Shown in pieces: positions 25,137-33,880 of a stretch of DNA of 64,000 nucleotides; the stretch's first letter is position 1; every line of letters starts with the position of its first letter. The stretch is from assembly GCF_020148005.1 (NCBI RefSeq), contig NZ_JAGXFD010000002.1, positions 62,001 through 126,000 of the forward strand, written 5' to 3'. A program made the position numbers and the translations under genes. This DNA comes from Modicisalibacter tunisiensis. Lineage in GTDB: Bacteria; Pseudomonadota; Gammaproteobacteria; Pseudomonadales; Halomonadaceae. Under the pieces are notes generated by a model. The model worked only from the letters and a program-made list of their open reading frames with translations, made no database searches and was not told where the DNA came from.

Positions 25137-26819
25137 ATGTTGCGGATCCTAAATTCGCTGCCCCGCACGCACAAGTTGCTGTTGCTGCCCGTCGCCACCA
25201 TGGTCACCGTGCTGGGCGCGCACAAGATTCTTGCCGCACTCGACGACAGCGCACCGCCGGTCGCATCGGACGGCGTCGCGCTTTCCCTCGACACCACTGC
25301 ATCGACGTCCATCGAGACCGCATCGATCGAGGTCTCCCACCCCCTGAGCGATGCCATTCACGCGGCATCGTCGGCCATCGGCAAGGAAATCCCCCTGTCC
25401 GAGCTCACGCCACAGGGTATCGTCGACATCGACTTCATCAACCAGGCCCACGCCGACACGGCGAGCGCCCTGCCTCCGACGCTGCGGGTCGAGCCCGCCA
25501 TGGCGATCGCCCGGTCCGCAGCCGCGGTCTTGCCCCAGGTGGCCGACGGCGCCGTCCTGGCCTCGCTGCAGCTCAGCGATACCGCCCGGCCGGCGGGCGG
25601 GGGCGATCTCGATGTGTTCTCCACCGACCCGCTGGTGCTGGACGACGGCGACGTGGACCTGTCCAACGAGCTGGCCGCCAAGGAAGTCTTCGTCCCGCAA
25701 TGGGAAACCTATACCGTGCAGCCCGGCGACACCTTCGCGGTGATGGCCGAGCGCACCTTCGGCCTGGGGTATCGCGAGGTGCTGAGCCTGCTCGACACCC
25801 TCCCCGACAAGTCGGTGCTGTCCCGCTGGCATGTGGGTGACAACATCGACTTCAAGCTCGACCAGGACGGTCATCTGCTCGCCCTGCGCGTCATGAAGGA
25901 CCCCCGCAGCGGCTACCTGATCAAGCGCGAGGCGCCCGATGCCGCCTTCGCCGTGTCCGACATCCAGAAGGCCACGGAGGCGACCCAGCGGCTGTTCGCC
26001 GGCACCGTCAACGGCAGTTTCGCCGGCTCGGCGGCCGCCACCGGCCTGTCCAGCGGCGACGTCGCCGAGCTCACCAACCTGCTGGCGAAGAAGATCAACT
26101 TTCGTCGTGACACCCGTCGTGGCGATCACTTCCAGGTGCTGGTCGAGTCCGACATGATCGACGGCAAGGCGATGGATTCACGGATTCTCGCCGCTCACTA
26201 CGAAGGCCAGCGCACCGACCTGACAGTGGTGCGCAACGACAAGGACGACCGTTTCTACACGCCGGACGGCCACAGCCTCGACCCGGCCTTCAACCGCTAC
26301 CCCTTCAAGGGGCATTACCGGATCAGCTCCTCCTTCAACCTGCGCCGCGTCAACCCGGTGACCAAGCGTGTCTCGCCCCACTACGGCACCGACTTCGCCA
26401 TGCCCCGGGGCACCCCGGTGCGCGCCCCTGCCGACGGCCGCGTGGTCAAGGCCGCCTATCAGCGCGGCGGCGCCGGAAACTATCTGGTTATTCGCCAGGA
26501 CAACGGCTACAAGACCCGCTACATGCACCTTTCCAAGAAACTGGTCAAGGAAGGCGATCGGGTGAAGATGGGCCAGCGCATCGCCCTGTCAGGCAACACC
26601 GGGCGCAGCACCGGCCCTCACCTGCATTACGAGATCATGGTCAACAATCGCCCGGTCGACGCCATGCGCGTCAAGTTGCCCGAGAGCAAGAACCTCTCCG
26701 GCAAGGCCCTGGCGGCCTTCAAGCAAAAGGCGAAGCCGTTGCTGGCCAAGCTCGAGGACGACAGCAACACCCAGATCGCCAAGCTGGATGCCGATACGCT
26801 CAAGTCCGATGGCTCCTGA
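25137..26819 (+). CDS. M23 peptidase family murein DD-endopeptidase with LysM-type N-terminal region (MepM-like)
   Basis: A 560-residue protein. An N-terminal membrane anchor (LLLLPVATMVTVLGAHKILAAL) is followed by a low-complexity periplasmic stretch. Next comes a LysM/OapA-like domain beginning WETYTVQPGDTFAVMAERTFGL (about residue 185), then an M23 domain (about 415-505). The zinc motif is HYGTDFAMPRGTPVRAPADG with the HLHYE catalytic pair. It would cut peptide cross-links in the sacculus during growth, like E. coli MepM. I chose ATG 25137 because it gives a normal anchor; a start 22 codons upstream is possible. The leader carries two hairpins. Confidence 0.9.
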   Translation: MLRILNSLPRTHKLLLLPVATMVTVLGAHKILAALDDSAPPVASDGVALSLDTTASTSIETASIEVSHPLSDAIHAASSAIGKEIPLSELTPQGIVDIDFINQAHADTASALPPTLRVEPAMAIARSAAAVLPQVADGAVLASLQLSDTARPAGGGDLDVFSTDPLVLDDGDVDLSNELAAKEVFVPQWETYTVQPGDTFAVMAERTFGLGYREVLSLLDTLPDKSVLSRWHVGDNIDFKLDQDGHLLALRVMKDPRSGYLIKREAPDAAFAVSDIQKATEATQRLFAGTVNGSFAGSAAATGLSSGDVAELTNLLAKKINFRRDTRRGDHFQVLVESDMIDGKAMDSRILAAHYEGQRTDLTVVRNDKDDRFYTPDGHSLDPAFNRYPFKGHYRISSSFNLRRVNPVTKRVSPHYGTDFAMPRGTPVRAPADGRVVKAAYQRGGAGNYLVIRQDNGYKTRYMHLSKKLVKEGDRVKMGQRIALSGNTGRSTGPHLHYEIMVNNRPVDAMRVKLPESKNLSGKALAAFKQKAKPLLAKLEDDSNTQIAKLDADTLKSDGS

Positions 26820-26842
26820 CCCATCTGACCTGACCGCCCCCT

Positions 26843-26875
26843 CGCGACCCCGCCTCGGCGGGGTCGCGTTGTTTT
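26843..26875 (+). terminator. Rho-independent terminator of the M23 peptidase gene
   Basis: An 11-bp stem, CGCGACCCCGC/GCGGGGTCGCG, is followed by TTGTTTTTG. Confidence 0.88.
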
Positions 26876-26969
26876 TGCACCGCGGAGTCCATCGTCTCTC
26901 GTTGAAGGGTTGTACCCGGCTGCCAGTCGCGCGCTAGGATGGCCGTTCACTCAACCGTGGAGGTTAGGC

Positions 26970-27446
26970 ATGGCCATTTCCATCGGCGACAAGCTGCCCG
27001 ACATCACCCTCAAGACCAACGGCGCCAACGGTCCCGAAGACCTTTCGACCGGCGACCTCTTTGCTGGCAAGCGCGTCGTGCTGTTTGCGGTTCCCGGCGC
27101 CTTTACACCGGGCTGCTCCAACACCCACATGCCCGGCTTCGTGATCAAGGCCGACGAGATCCTCGCCAGGGGCGTCGACACCATCGCCTGCATGGCGGTC
27201 AATGATGCCTTCGTGCTGGATGCCTGGCAGAAGGACCAGAACGCCGAGCGGATCACCATGCTCGCCGACGGCAATGCCGAGTTCACCCGGGCACTGGGAC
27301 TGGAGCTGGACGCCACCGGCGGCGGCATGGGCATTCGCAGCAAACGCTTCGCCCTGATTGCCGACGACGGCGTCGTCACCTACCTGGGCGTCGATACCAA
27401 GGGCGTCGATCAGAGCAGCGCCGAAACGATCCTGAGCAAGCTCTGA
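26970..27446 (+). CDS. Type II (Prx5-like) peroxiredoxin
   Basis: A 158-residue thiol peroxidase with the peroxidatic motif PGAFTPGCSNTHMPGF (T46, C49). A second cysteine, C73 in ACMAVNDAF, sits where plant type II Prx and human Prx5 relatives place or approach the resolving Cys. It reduces hydroperoxides, typically with glutaredoxin or thioredoxin as reductant, in the cytoplasm. The ATG at 26970 follows TGGAGG. It is a single-gene unit between two hairpins. Confidence 0.93.
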   Translation: MAISIGDKLPDITLKTNGANGPEDLSTGDLFAGKRVVLFAVPGAFTPGCSNTHMPGFVIKADEILARGVDTIACMAVNDAFVLDAWQKDQNAERITMLADGNAEFTRALGLELDATGGGMGIRSKRFALIADDGVVTYLGVDTKGVDQSSAETILSKL

Positions 27447-27452
27447 GCCGCA

Positions 27453-27475
27453 GCCCGACCCCGCCGGGGTCGGGC
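27453..27475 (+). terminator. Hairpin after the peroxiredoxin gene
   Basis: A 10-bp stem, GCCCGACCCC/GGGGTCGGGC, has a 3-nt loop. The downstream tract GCGTTA is T-poor, so termination may be partial. Confidence 0.55.
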
Positions 27476-27617
27476 GCGTTACCCGGCCCGGCTGCGCAAG
27501 CCGTGACACGCCTTGCCCGCCGCCACACCGGCGATGCTCCCGCCCCATCCACTGGACAACACCGGCCGTGCACTACACTGGTTGTGTAACCGGTAGCCAC
27601 AGGGAGGGTGCAGGGAG

Positions 27618-29252
27618 ATGAAGGATTACCTACAGAAACATACCAATCCCCCCGTCTTCTTCATCTCGGCGTTCATCGTGCTGACCTTCGTGATCTGGGG
27701 CATCGTCGCTCCGGCACAGCTGGGCGCCGTCGCCGGCGACATCAACACCTGGATCGCCCAGACCTTCGGCTGGTGGTACATGCTGGTGGTAACGCTGTTC
27801 CTGATCTTCGTGCTGGTGCTGATGTTCAGCCGCTGGGGCCAGATCAAGCTCGGCCCGGACGACAGCGAACCCGAATGGAGCACCTGGTCGTGGTTCTCCA
27901 TGCTGTTCACCGCGGGCATGGGCATCGGCCTGGTCTTCTACGGCGTCGCCGAGCCGATCTTTCACTTCAACAGCCCCCCGGTCGGTGAAGGCGGGACCGG
28001 CCAGGCCGCGCTCAAGGCGATGGGCATCACGCTCTTCCACTGGGGCCTGCACCCCTGGGCGGTGTACATCGTCATTGGCCTGTCGCTGGGCTACTTCTGC
28101 TACCGCAGGGACCTGCCGATGCGTCCGGCCTCGGCACTCTACCCCCTGATCGGCAAGGGCATCTATGGCCCGGTCGGTCACGCGATCGATATCCTCGCCG
28201 TGTTCGGCACCCTGTTCGGGCTGGCGACCTCCCTGGGGCTGGGGGCGACACAGATCAACGCCGGCCTCAACGAGGTCTTCGGCATCAGCATCGGCGCCAC
28301 CTCGCAGGTGATCATCATCGGCGTGATCACCGCGGTGGCGGTGACCTCGGTGATGCTCGGCGTCGACGCCGGCATCCGCCGGCTATCGGTGATCAACCTC
28401 TACCTGGCGATCCTGCTGGCGGTGTTCGTGTTCGTCGTCGGGCCGACGACGTTCATCCTGGAATTCATGGTCAACAGCACCGGCTACTACGTCCAGCACC
28501 TGCCGGAGCGCAGCTTCGAGATGTATTCCTTCTCCCAGGCCGGGTCCGACTGGCTCAAGAGCTGGACGCTGTTCTACTGGGGCTGGTGGATCTCCTGGTC
28601 GCCGTTCGTGGGCATGTTCATCGCCCGCGTCTCGCGCGGCCGGACCATTCGCCAGTTCATCGCCGGCACCCTGCTGGCACCGGTGGGCGCCTCGATCGTC
28701 TGGTTCGCGATCTTCGGCGGCAGCGCCATCCGCATGATCCTCGACGACAGCAGCAATCCGCTGGCCAGCGCCGGGACCACGGATGCCATGTTCATCCTGC
28801 TCAACCAGCTGCCGATCCTGCCGATCCTCTCGACGCTCACCGCGCTGCTGGCGATCCTGGTCGTGGCGCTGTTCTTCGCCACCTCCTCGGACTCCGGCTC
28901 GCTGGTGGTGGACATGCTCACCAACGGCGGCGATCCACATCCCGTCTGGCAGCAGCGGCTGTTCTGGGCCGTACTCGAGGGCGTGGTCGCCGCCGTATTG
29001 CTGGCCTCGGGCTGGGCCGCGTCGGGCGAGGCCTCCGCGGCCCTGCAGCCGCTGCAGACCGCGGCGGTGACCACGGGCCTGCCCTTTTCGCTCGTGATGA
29101 TCTTCATGGCCTGGGGCCTGACCCGCGGGCTGATGCAGGAACGCGTCCCCGGCCATCCGGGCCGCAAGGCGCGCTTCCCCTACCCGTCCCAGCCACCCCG
29201 GGAAGAGGAGATGCGAAAGGGGTCCCGGAGTACCGGATCATCACGCGCCTGA
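27618..29252 (+). CDS. BCCT family betaine/choline/carnitine-type transporter
   Basis: A 544-residue carrier with twelve helices. The BCCT signature helix is WTLFYWGWWISWSPFVGMFIARVSRGRTIRQF (around residue 315), with MLFTAGMGIGLVFYGVAEPI and FATSSDSGSLVVDMLTNGG also visible. It imports quaternary ammonium or related compatible solutes with Na+ or H+ into the cytoplasm, fitting a halotolerant lifestyle. The N-terminus is short (MKDYLQKHTNPP) and the C-terminus is short and basic, lacking the long osmosensing tail of BetP. Regulation by osmolarity cannot be read from the sequence. It is followed by a strong terminator. Confidence 0.95.
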   Translation: MKDYLQKHTNPPVFFISAFIVLTFVIWGIVAPAQLGAVAGDINTWIAQTFGWWYMLVVTLFLIFVLVLMFSRWGQIKLGPDDSEPEWSTWSWFSMLFTAGMGIGLVFYGVAEPIFHFNSPPVGEGGTGQAALKAMGITLFHWGLHPWAVYIVIGLSLGYFCYRRDLPMRPASALYPLIGKGIYGPVGHAIDILAVFGTLFGLATSLGLGATQINAGLNEVFGISIGATSQVIIIGVITAVAVTSVMLGVDAGIRRLSVINLYLAILLAVFVFVVGPTTFILEFMVNSTGYYVQHLPERSFEMYSFSQAGSDWLKSWTLFYWGWWISWSPFVGMFIARVSRGRTIRQFIAGTLLAPVGASIVWFAIFGGSAIRMILDDSSNPLASAGTTDAMFILLNQLPILPILSTLTALLAILVVALFFATSSDSGSLVVDMLTNGGDPHPVWQQRLFWAVLEGVVAAVLLASGWAASGEASAALQPLQTAAVTTGLPFSLVMIFMAWGLTRGLMQERVPGHPGRKARFPYPSQPPREEEMRKGSRSTGSSRA

Positions 29253-29272
29253 GACAACCACCACAGCCATTG

Positions 29273-29299
29273 CGGCGGCGCTTCGGCGCCGCCGTTTTT
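29273..29299 (+). terminator. Rho-independent terminator of the BCCT gene
   Basis: A 9-bp stem, CGGCGGCGC/GCGCCGCCG, closed by a C(UUCG)G tetraloop, is followed by five T. Confidence 0.92.
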
Positions 29300-29474
29300 C
29301 GGGCAAGCCCCCGCCCCGCCGCCCAGGGCGTGGCGCAAGCGCCTAATGTTCAACAGTTCTTGAACGAAAACGACCGGCAACCTCGACTACGCTGTAGAAG
29401 CGCCGGGTGATTCATGGCCAGGCGCTGCAGGACACCCGAGCCGACAACGAGCGACACAACAACGAGGTTGACCG

Positions 29475-30326
29475 ATGAGACTTCTGGGACTCGAGACACG
29501 AGCACTGACCGCCGGACTGATCTTCTCGCTGGGCACCCTGGGCGCCGCGAGCAGCCAGGCCGCCGACACCTATACCGTCGGCGTGGAAGCCTCCTTCCCG
29601 CCCTGGGCCTACGTGGAGGGCGGCGAATACAAGGGGATCGCCATCGATGCCATGGAGAAGATCGCCGAGGATCAGGGGCTCGACATCGAGTTCAAGGACC
29701 TGCCCTTCCCCTCGCTGATTCCCGCCCTGTCGGCCGAGAAGATCGACATCCTCGCCACCGGCCTGACGGTGACCGAGCAGCGCGCCAAGGTCATCGACTT
29801 CACCATTCCCTGGTGGGAGACCAATGACGTCATCGTGGTGCCCAAGGACTCGGACCTGAACGTCTTCACCGCCGTGTGCTGCGGCGCCACCGTCGGCGTC
29901 CAGGGCGGGTCTTCCCAGAAGGCCTGGATGGAAGCCAACGTCACCAACTCCGACATCGACGTCAACCTGAAGAGCTACGACAGCTACGTCACCGCGATCA
30001 CCGACATGCTCAACGGGCGGATCTCGGCGGTCGACGTCGACGACACCTCGGCGCAGGAGTACATCAACGAAGGCCGCCCGGTGAAGCTCGCCGGCAAGAT
30101 CTTCATCCGCGCCCCCCTGGCCCTGGCGGTCAGCAAGGGCGATCCCCAGGGGCTGCTCGCGAAACTCAACCAGGGCATCGTCAACCTGGCGGAATCCGGC
30201 GAGTGGGCCACCATCGTGCACAACTACATTCCCGGCGTGACGGTCCCGTCCGTGCCCGGCAAGATGCCCGAGTACGTCGACACCTACCGCAAGCCGGTCG
30301 CCGGCCTGCCCGATCTGGGCAACTGA
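29475..30326 (+). CDS. Amino-acid ABC transporter, periplasmic substrate-binding protein
   Basis: A 283-residue SBP_bac_3 protein. It has a signal peptide (hydrophobic run to SSQAADT, cleavage near residue 30), then YTVGVEASFPPWAYVEGGEYKGIAIDAM (ligand aromatic residues) and DILATGLTVTEQRAKVIDFT (ligand Arg/Thr). The C-terminal lobe contains VGVQGGSSQKAWME. CC at residues 135-136 is unusual for a periplasmic lobe. It captures a polar amino acid or related solute. It is the first gene of a four-gene importer; the substrate is not deducible. Confidence 0.92.
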   Translation: MRLLGLETRALTAGLIFSLGTLGAASSQAADTYTVGVEASFPPWAYVEGGEYKGIAIDAMEKIAEDQGLDIEFKDLPFPSLIPALSAEKIDILATGLTVTEQRAKVIDFTIPWWETNDVIVVPKDSDLNVFTAVCCGATVGVQGGSSQKAWMEANVTNSDIDVNLKSYDSYVTAITDMLNGRISAVDVDDTSAQEYINEGRPVKLAGKIFIRAPLALAVSKGDPQGLLAKLNQGIVNLAESGEWATIVHNYIPGVTVPSVPGKMPEYVDTYRKPVAGLPDLGN

Positions 30327-30422
30327 TCCTGCCATTCCGTGCACACGGTCCGCACCGGTCGCCCCTGCGTGGGCGACCGGCCGGGCCGGGCTCTTCACTC
30401 GCGCATTCGATCAGGCAACGGC

Positions 30423-31097
30423 ATGGACATCTACGACGTTCTTCTCCGGGACTTTCCCTTTCTGCTCAAGGGCCTGGGCGTGGCCCTGGTACTGCTGGCC
30501 GCGCTTCTGGCGCTGGGCTTCGTGATCGGGCTGACGATCTGCCTGATCCAGCTCTACGGCCCCCGCACCCGCTTCGTGCAATGGCCGCTCAAGGTCTACG
30601 AACGCATCTTTCGCGGCGTGCCGATCATCATCATGCTGTTCATCTTCTACTACGGGCTGGCGGGCATCTTCGACATCTCGTCGTTCGCGGCCGCCATCCT
30701 GGCCCTGGGCTTCCGCTCCGGCGCCTACCAGTCGCAGATCTTCCGCAGCGCCTTCCAGTCGATCCCCGCCGGCCAGATGACCGCGGCGCGCGCCAGCGGC
30801 ATGACCCTGACCCAGGCGATCCGCTGGATCCTGTTTCCCCAGGCGATCCGCCATGCCATCGGCCCCTGGACCAACGAATTCTCCTCGGAGATCAAGGAAA
30901 CCTCGCTGGCCTACGTGATCGGGGTCGTGGAGCTCACTCGCCAGGCCCACTACATCATCACCAGCACCCAGGGCAATGTGCTGACCGTGTTCGCGGTGGT
31001 GGCGCTGCTCTACTTCATCGTCAACAAGGCCGGCAACAGCGGCCTGTACTGGCTGGAAGCCAGACTCGCCGTCCCCGGCTTCGAAAAACGCCAATAA
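30423..31097 (+). CDS. Amino-acid ABC transporter permease 1
   Basis: A 224-residue HisM/GlnP-type permease with about five helices. The inner-membrane loop motif is AARASGMTLTQAIRWILFPQAIRHAIGPWTNE, which docks on the ATPase. FRGVPIIIMLFIFYYGLAG is the usual fourth segment. It starts with ATG 30423, 96 nt after the binding-protein gene. It forms a heterodimer with the second permease at 31859-32530. Confidence 0.93.
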   Translation: MDIYDVLLRDFPFLLKGLGVALVLLAALLALGFVIGLTICLIQLYGPRTRFVQWPLKVYERIFRGVPIIIMLFIFYYGLAGIFDISSFAAAILALGFRSGAYQSQIFRSAFQSIPAGQMTAARASGMTLTQAIRWILFPQAIRHAIGPWTNEFSSEIKETSLAYVIGVVELTRQAHYIITSTQGNVLTVFAVVALLYFIVNKAGNSGLYWLEARLAVPGFEKRQ

Positions 31098-31113
31098 CCG
31101 ACAGGATTTCTTC

Positions 31114-31854
31114 ATGGCTGACGTTCCCGTGCTGCGTGTCGACGACATCCACAAGCGCTACGGCGACAACGAGGTGCTCAAGGGCATCTCCCTGACCCTC
31201 GAACGCGGCGCGACCAAGGTGCTGATCGGCCCCTCGGGGTCCGGCAAGAGCACCCTGCTGCGCTGCATCAACCACCTCAACAAGCCGGACCGGGGCACCA
31301 TCGAGCTCGACGGCCAGCGCATCACCGACGCCAACATCGACCGGATGCGGGCGCAGATCGGCTTTGTCTTCCAGGACTTCAACCTCTTCTCGCACCTGAC
31401 GGTGCTCGACAATGTGCGCATCTGTCAGCTGAAGGTGAAGCGCCTGTCCCACGAGGAGGCGACGCGCCGTGCCCACGAGGAGCTCGAACGGGTGGGGCTG
31501 GGCGACAAGGCCGGCGCCTACCCGGCGGAACTCTCCGGCGGCCAGCAGCAGCGGGTCTCGATCGCCCGGGCGCTGGCCATGGATCCCATGCTCATGCTCT
31601 TCGACGAACCCACCTCGGCGCTCGACCCGGAGCTCACCGGCGAGGTCGTCAAGGTCATGCAGCAGCTGGCCGACGACGGCATGACCATGCTGGTGGTCTC
31701 GCACGAAATGGGCTTCGCGCGCCAGGCCGCCGACGAGATCATCTTCATGGAAGGCGGCTACATCATCGAGCAGGGGCCGCCGGACGTGCTGTTCTCGACG
31801 CCGGCGCAGGAGCGCACCAGAGCCTTTCTCAACGTCATTGCCGAGCACGGGTGA
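31114..31854 (+). CDS. Amino-acid ABC transporter ATP-binding protein
   Basis: A 246-residue ATPase of the polar-amino-acid class. It has Walker A GPSGSGKST, Q-loop VFQDFNLFSHLTV, signature LSGGQQQRVSIARAL, Walker B LMLFDEPTSALDP and H-loop VVSHEM. It powers the two adjacent permeases. It lies between them in the order SBP-permease-ATPase-permease, less common than ATPase last. The stop is 4 nt before the next start. Confidence 0.96.
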   Translation: MADVPVLRVDDIHKRYGDNEVLKGISLTLERGATKVLIGPSGSGKSTLLRCINHLNKPDRGTIELDGQRITDANIDRMRAQIGFVFQDFNLFSHLTVLDNVRICQLKVKRLSHEEATRRAHEELERVGLGDKAGAYPAELSGGQQQRVSIARALAMDPMLMLFDEPTSALDPELTGEVVKVMQQLADDGMTMLVVSHEMGFARQAADEIIFMEGGYIIEQGPPDVLFSTPAQERTRAFLNVIAEHG

Positions 31855-31858
31855 GCCC

Positions 31859-32530
31859 ATGACCGACTTCCTCCAGTTCAGCATCGAGCAGCTTCCGGAA
31901 CTGCTCAAGGGTGTGCCGATCACCCTGTCGCTGTGGATCATCGCCATCGTGCTGGGCTTCTTCATCGGCCTGGCGCTGGCCTGGGCCCGGGTCTACGGCA
32001 ACCGTTTCTGGTATGCCCTGAGCACCGCCTACGTGGAGCTGTTCCGCGGCACGCCGATGCTGGTACAGATGTTCTTCATCTACCTGGGCCTGCCCCAGAT
32101 CGGCATCGTCTTCGACGCCTTCACCTCCGCGGTGATCGCCATCACGCTCAACAGCGCCGCCTACCAGGCCGAGTACTTTCGCGGCTCGGTCCTCTCGGTG
32201 CCGCGCGGCCAGATGGTCGCGGCCCGGGCCTGCGGCATGAGCCAGTGGCAGGCCATCCGCTACATCGTGCTGCCCCAGGCACTGCGGCGGGTGCTGCCGC
32301 AGTGGTCGAACGAGGCCATCATCGAGCTCAAGTTCACCTCGATCGCCTACACCATCGGCGTCGTGGAGATCACCGCACGGGCCTCCGACATCGGCTCGCG
32401 GACCCTGGAGTTCTTCCAGATCTTCCTGCTGGCCGGGTTCATCTACCTGGCGCTCACCTCCAGCGTGGCCAGCTTCCTCAACTGGGTGGAGCGCCGTTAT
32501 TACGTGCCCGGAGTGACCCATGCCGGCTGA
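31859..32530 (+). CDS. Amino-acid ABC transporter permease 2
   Basis: A 223-residue permease starting MTDFLQFSIEQLPELLKGVPITL. It has the EAA-type loop AARACGMSQWQAIRYIVLPQALRRVLPQWSNE and the FRGTPMLVQMFFIYLGLPQ segment. ATG 31859 lies 4 nt after the ATPase stop; an in-frame start 7 codons earlier would overlap the ATPase. It is the last gene of the importer operon; the ModE-like gene follows 62 nt later on the same strand. Confidence 0.93.
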   Translation: MTDFLQFSIEQLPELLKGVPITLSLWIIAIVLGFFIGLALAWARVYGNRFWYALSTAYVELFRGTPMLVQMFFIYLGLPQIGIVFDAFTSAVIAITLNSAAYQAEYFRGSVLSVPRGQMVAARACGMSQWQAIRYIVLPQALRRVLPQWSNEAIIELKFTSIAYTIGVVEITARASDIGSRTLEFFQIFLLAGFIYLALTSSVASFLNWVERRYYVPGVTHAG

Positions 32531-32592
32531 GGCGACTGCAACCCCGCCGCCGACATGGTACAACGAGGCGTTTCTCGATCCGGACGAGCCCC

Positions 32593-32976
32593 ATGACGCG
32601 TACGCGACACGCCACCCCGACCTTCCAGCTGCGCCTGGCTGCCGAGAAGGACGTGGTCATCGGCCCCGGCAAGGCCGACCTGCTCGAGGCGATCGAGCGC
32701 CACGGCTCGATCGCCTCGAGCAGCCGCGAGCTGGGCATGAGCTACAAGAAGGCCTGGCAGCTCATCGAGACCATGAACCGTCACTTCACCGCCCCGCTGA
32801 TCGACACCCAGACGGGCGGCAACCAGCGCGGCGGTGCCAGCCTGACGCCGCTGGGCCGCGAGGTGCTCGCCCACTACCGGGCGCTGGAACGCCGGCTGAG
32901 CCCGGACGACAACCCCGATGCGCGCGCCCTGCTCGACTGCCTGGGTCGCCGGCCGGCGACCGACTGGACCGACTGA
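32593..32976 (+). CDS. ModE N-terminal-domain (LysR-like HTH) regulator without molybdate-binding domain
   Basis: A 127-residue protein consisting of the ModE DNA-binding domain alone. The match runs through ADLLEAIERHGSIASSSRELGMSYKKAWQLIETMN (HTH and wing, about 28-62) and TGGNQRGGASLTPLGREVLAHYRALE. The full ModE of E. coli (about 262 residues) carries two C-terminal Mop domains for molybdate; they are absent here. It is directly upstream of modABC, and an inverted repeat precedes modA. It presumably regulates molybdate uptake; how it senses molybdate without Mop domains is open. ATG 32593. Confidence 0.88.
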   Translation: MTRTRHATPTFQLRLAAEKDVVIGPGKADLLEAIERHGSIASSSRELGMSYKKAWQLIETMNRHFTAPLIDTQTGGNQRGGASLTPLGREVLAHYRALERRLSPDDNPDARALLDCLGRRPATDWTD

Positions 32977-33023
32977 GAGTCCCGGCGCCTTGGCATGGCT
33001 CCACCGCCATGGCTATAGTGTCT

Positions 33024-33049
33024 CCGCTATACCCACGCAAACATAGCGG
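33024..33049. promoter_or_regulatory. ModE-type operator candidate in front of modA
   Basis: CCGCTAT (33024-33030) and ATAGCGG (33043-33049) form a perfect 7-bp inverted repeat with a 12-nt gap, and a further CTATAG is at 33013-33018. ModE sites in enterobacteria are TATA-rich inverted repeats of similar size. The right arm lies 8 nt before the modA ATG, so binding would block translation or transcription start. Confidence 0.65.
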
Positions 33050-33057
33050 GAACCCTC

Positions 33058-33873
33058 ATGCATGGAACGCCCCTGTCCGGTCTGTCGTCGCGTACCGCCA
33101 CCTGTCTTCTGGGCCTGGCGGCACTGCTGCTTGCCACCCTCTCCCCGGCACAGGCGGCGGCGCCCCGGGTCACGATCTTCGCCGCCGCCTCGCTGACCGA
33201 TGCCCTCGATGCGGCGATCGCCGACTACGAGGCCGACCATGACGTCGATATCGTGCCGGTGTATGCCGCCTCCTCCACCGCGGCGCGGCAGATTGCCCAC
33301 GGCGCCCCGGCGGAGCTGTACTTCTCGGCCAACGAGCAGTGGATGGACTGGCTGGCGAGCCAGGACGTGACGCTGGCCGAGCGCACGGACCTGCTGAACA
33401 ACCGCCTGGTGCTGGTGGCCGCTCCCGGGACGTCGCTCGACGCCTTCACCCCGGGCGCGGGCCGGCCGATCCGCGCGCTGCTCGACGACGACCAGCGCCT
33501 GGCGGTGGGCAACCCCGACCACGTGCCCGCCGGCATCTATGCCCGGCAGGCACTCGAGTCGCTGGGCGAGTGGCAGGCCCTGGAGCCGCGGCTGGCCCGG
33601 GCCGACAACGTGCGAGCCGCGCTGGCGCTGGTCGAACGCGGCGAGGCACCGCTGGGCATCGTCTACCGGACCGATGCCCGGGCCAGCGACAAGGTGCATC
33701 AGCTAGGCACGTTTCCCGCCGACGGCCACACGCCCATCACCTACCCGCTGGCCCTAGTCGACCCGCCCGCCAGCGACGCCGCACGGGCGTTCCGCGACTG
33801 GCTGACCGGCCGCGAGGCGATGGCCGTCTTCGAGCGATTCGGCTTCTCGCCGGCGGCCGCCGGCACACCCTGA
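33058..33873 (+). CDS. modA: Molybdate ABC transporter substrate-binding protein
   Basis: A 271-residue ModA. It has a signal peptide (hydrophobic run ending SPAQAAAPRV, cleavage near 33), then VTIFAAASLTDALDAAI, where the Ser binds the oxyanion, VYAASSTAARQIAHGAPAELYFSA, and the late TYPLALV and FRDWLTGREAM segments. It captures molybdate (or tungstate) in the periplasm for ModBC. ATG 33058 is the first codon after the operator candidate; the ribosome-binding site is weak. Confidence 0.95.
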   Translation: MHGTPLSGLSSRTATCLLGLAALLLATLSPAQAAAPRVTIFAAASLTDALDAAIADYEADHDVDIVPVYAASSTAARQIAHGAPAELYFSANEQWMDWLASQDVTLAERTDLLNNRLVLVAAPGTSLDAFTPGAGRPIRALLDDDQRLAVGNPDHVPAGIYARQALESLGEWQALEPRLARADNVRAALALVERGEAPLGIVYRTDARASDKVHQLGTFPADGHTPITYPLALVDPPASDAARAFRDWLTGREAMAVFERFGFSPAAAGTP

Positions 33874-33880
33874 CGCGGTC

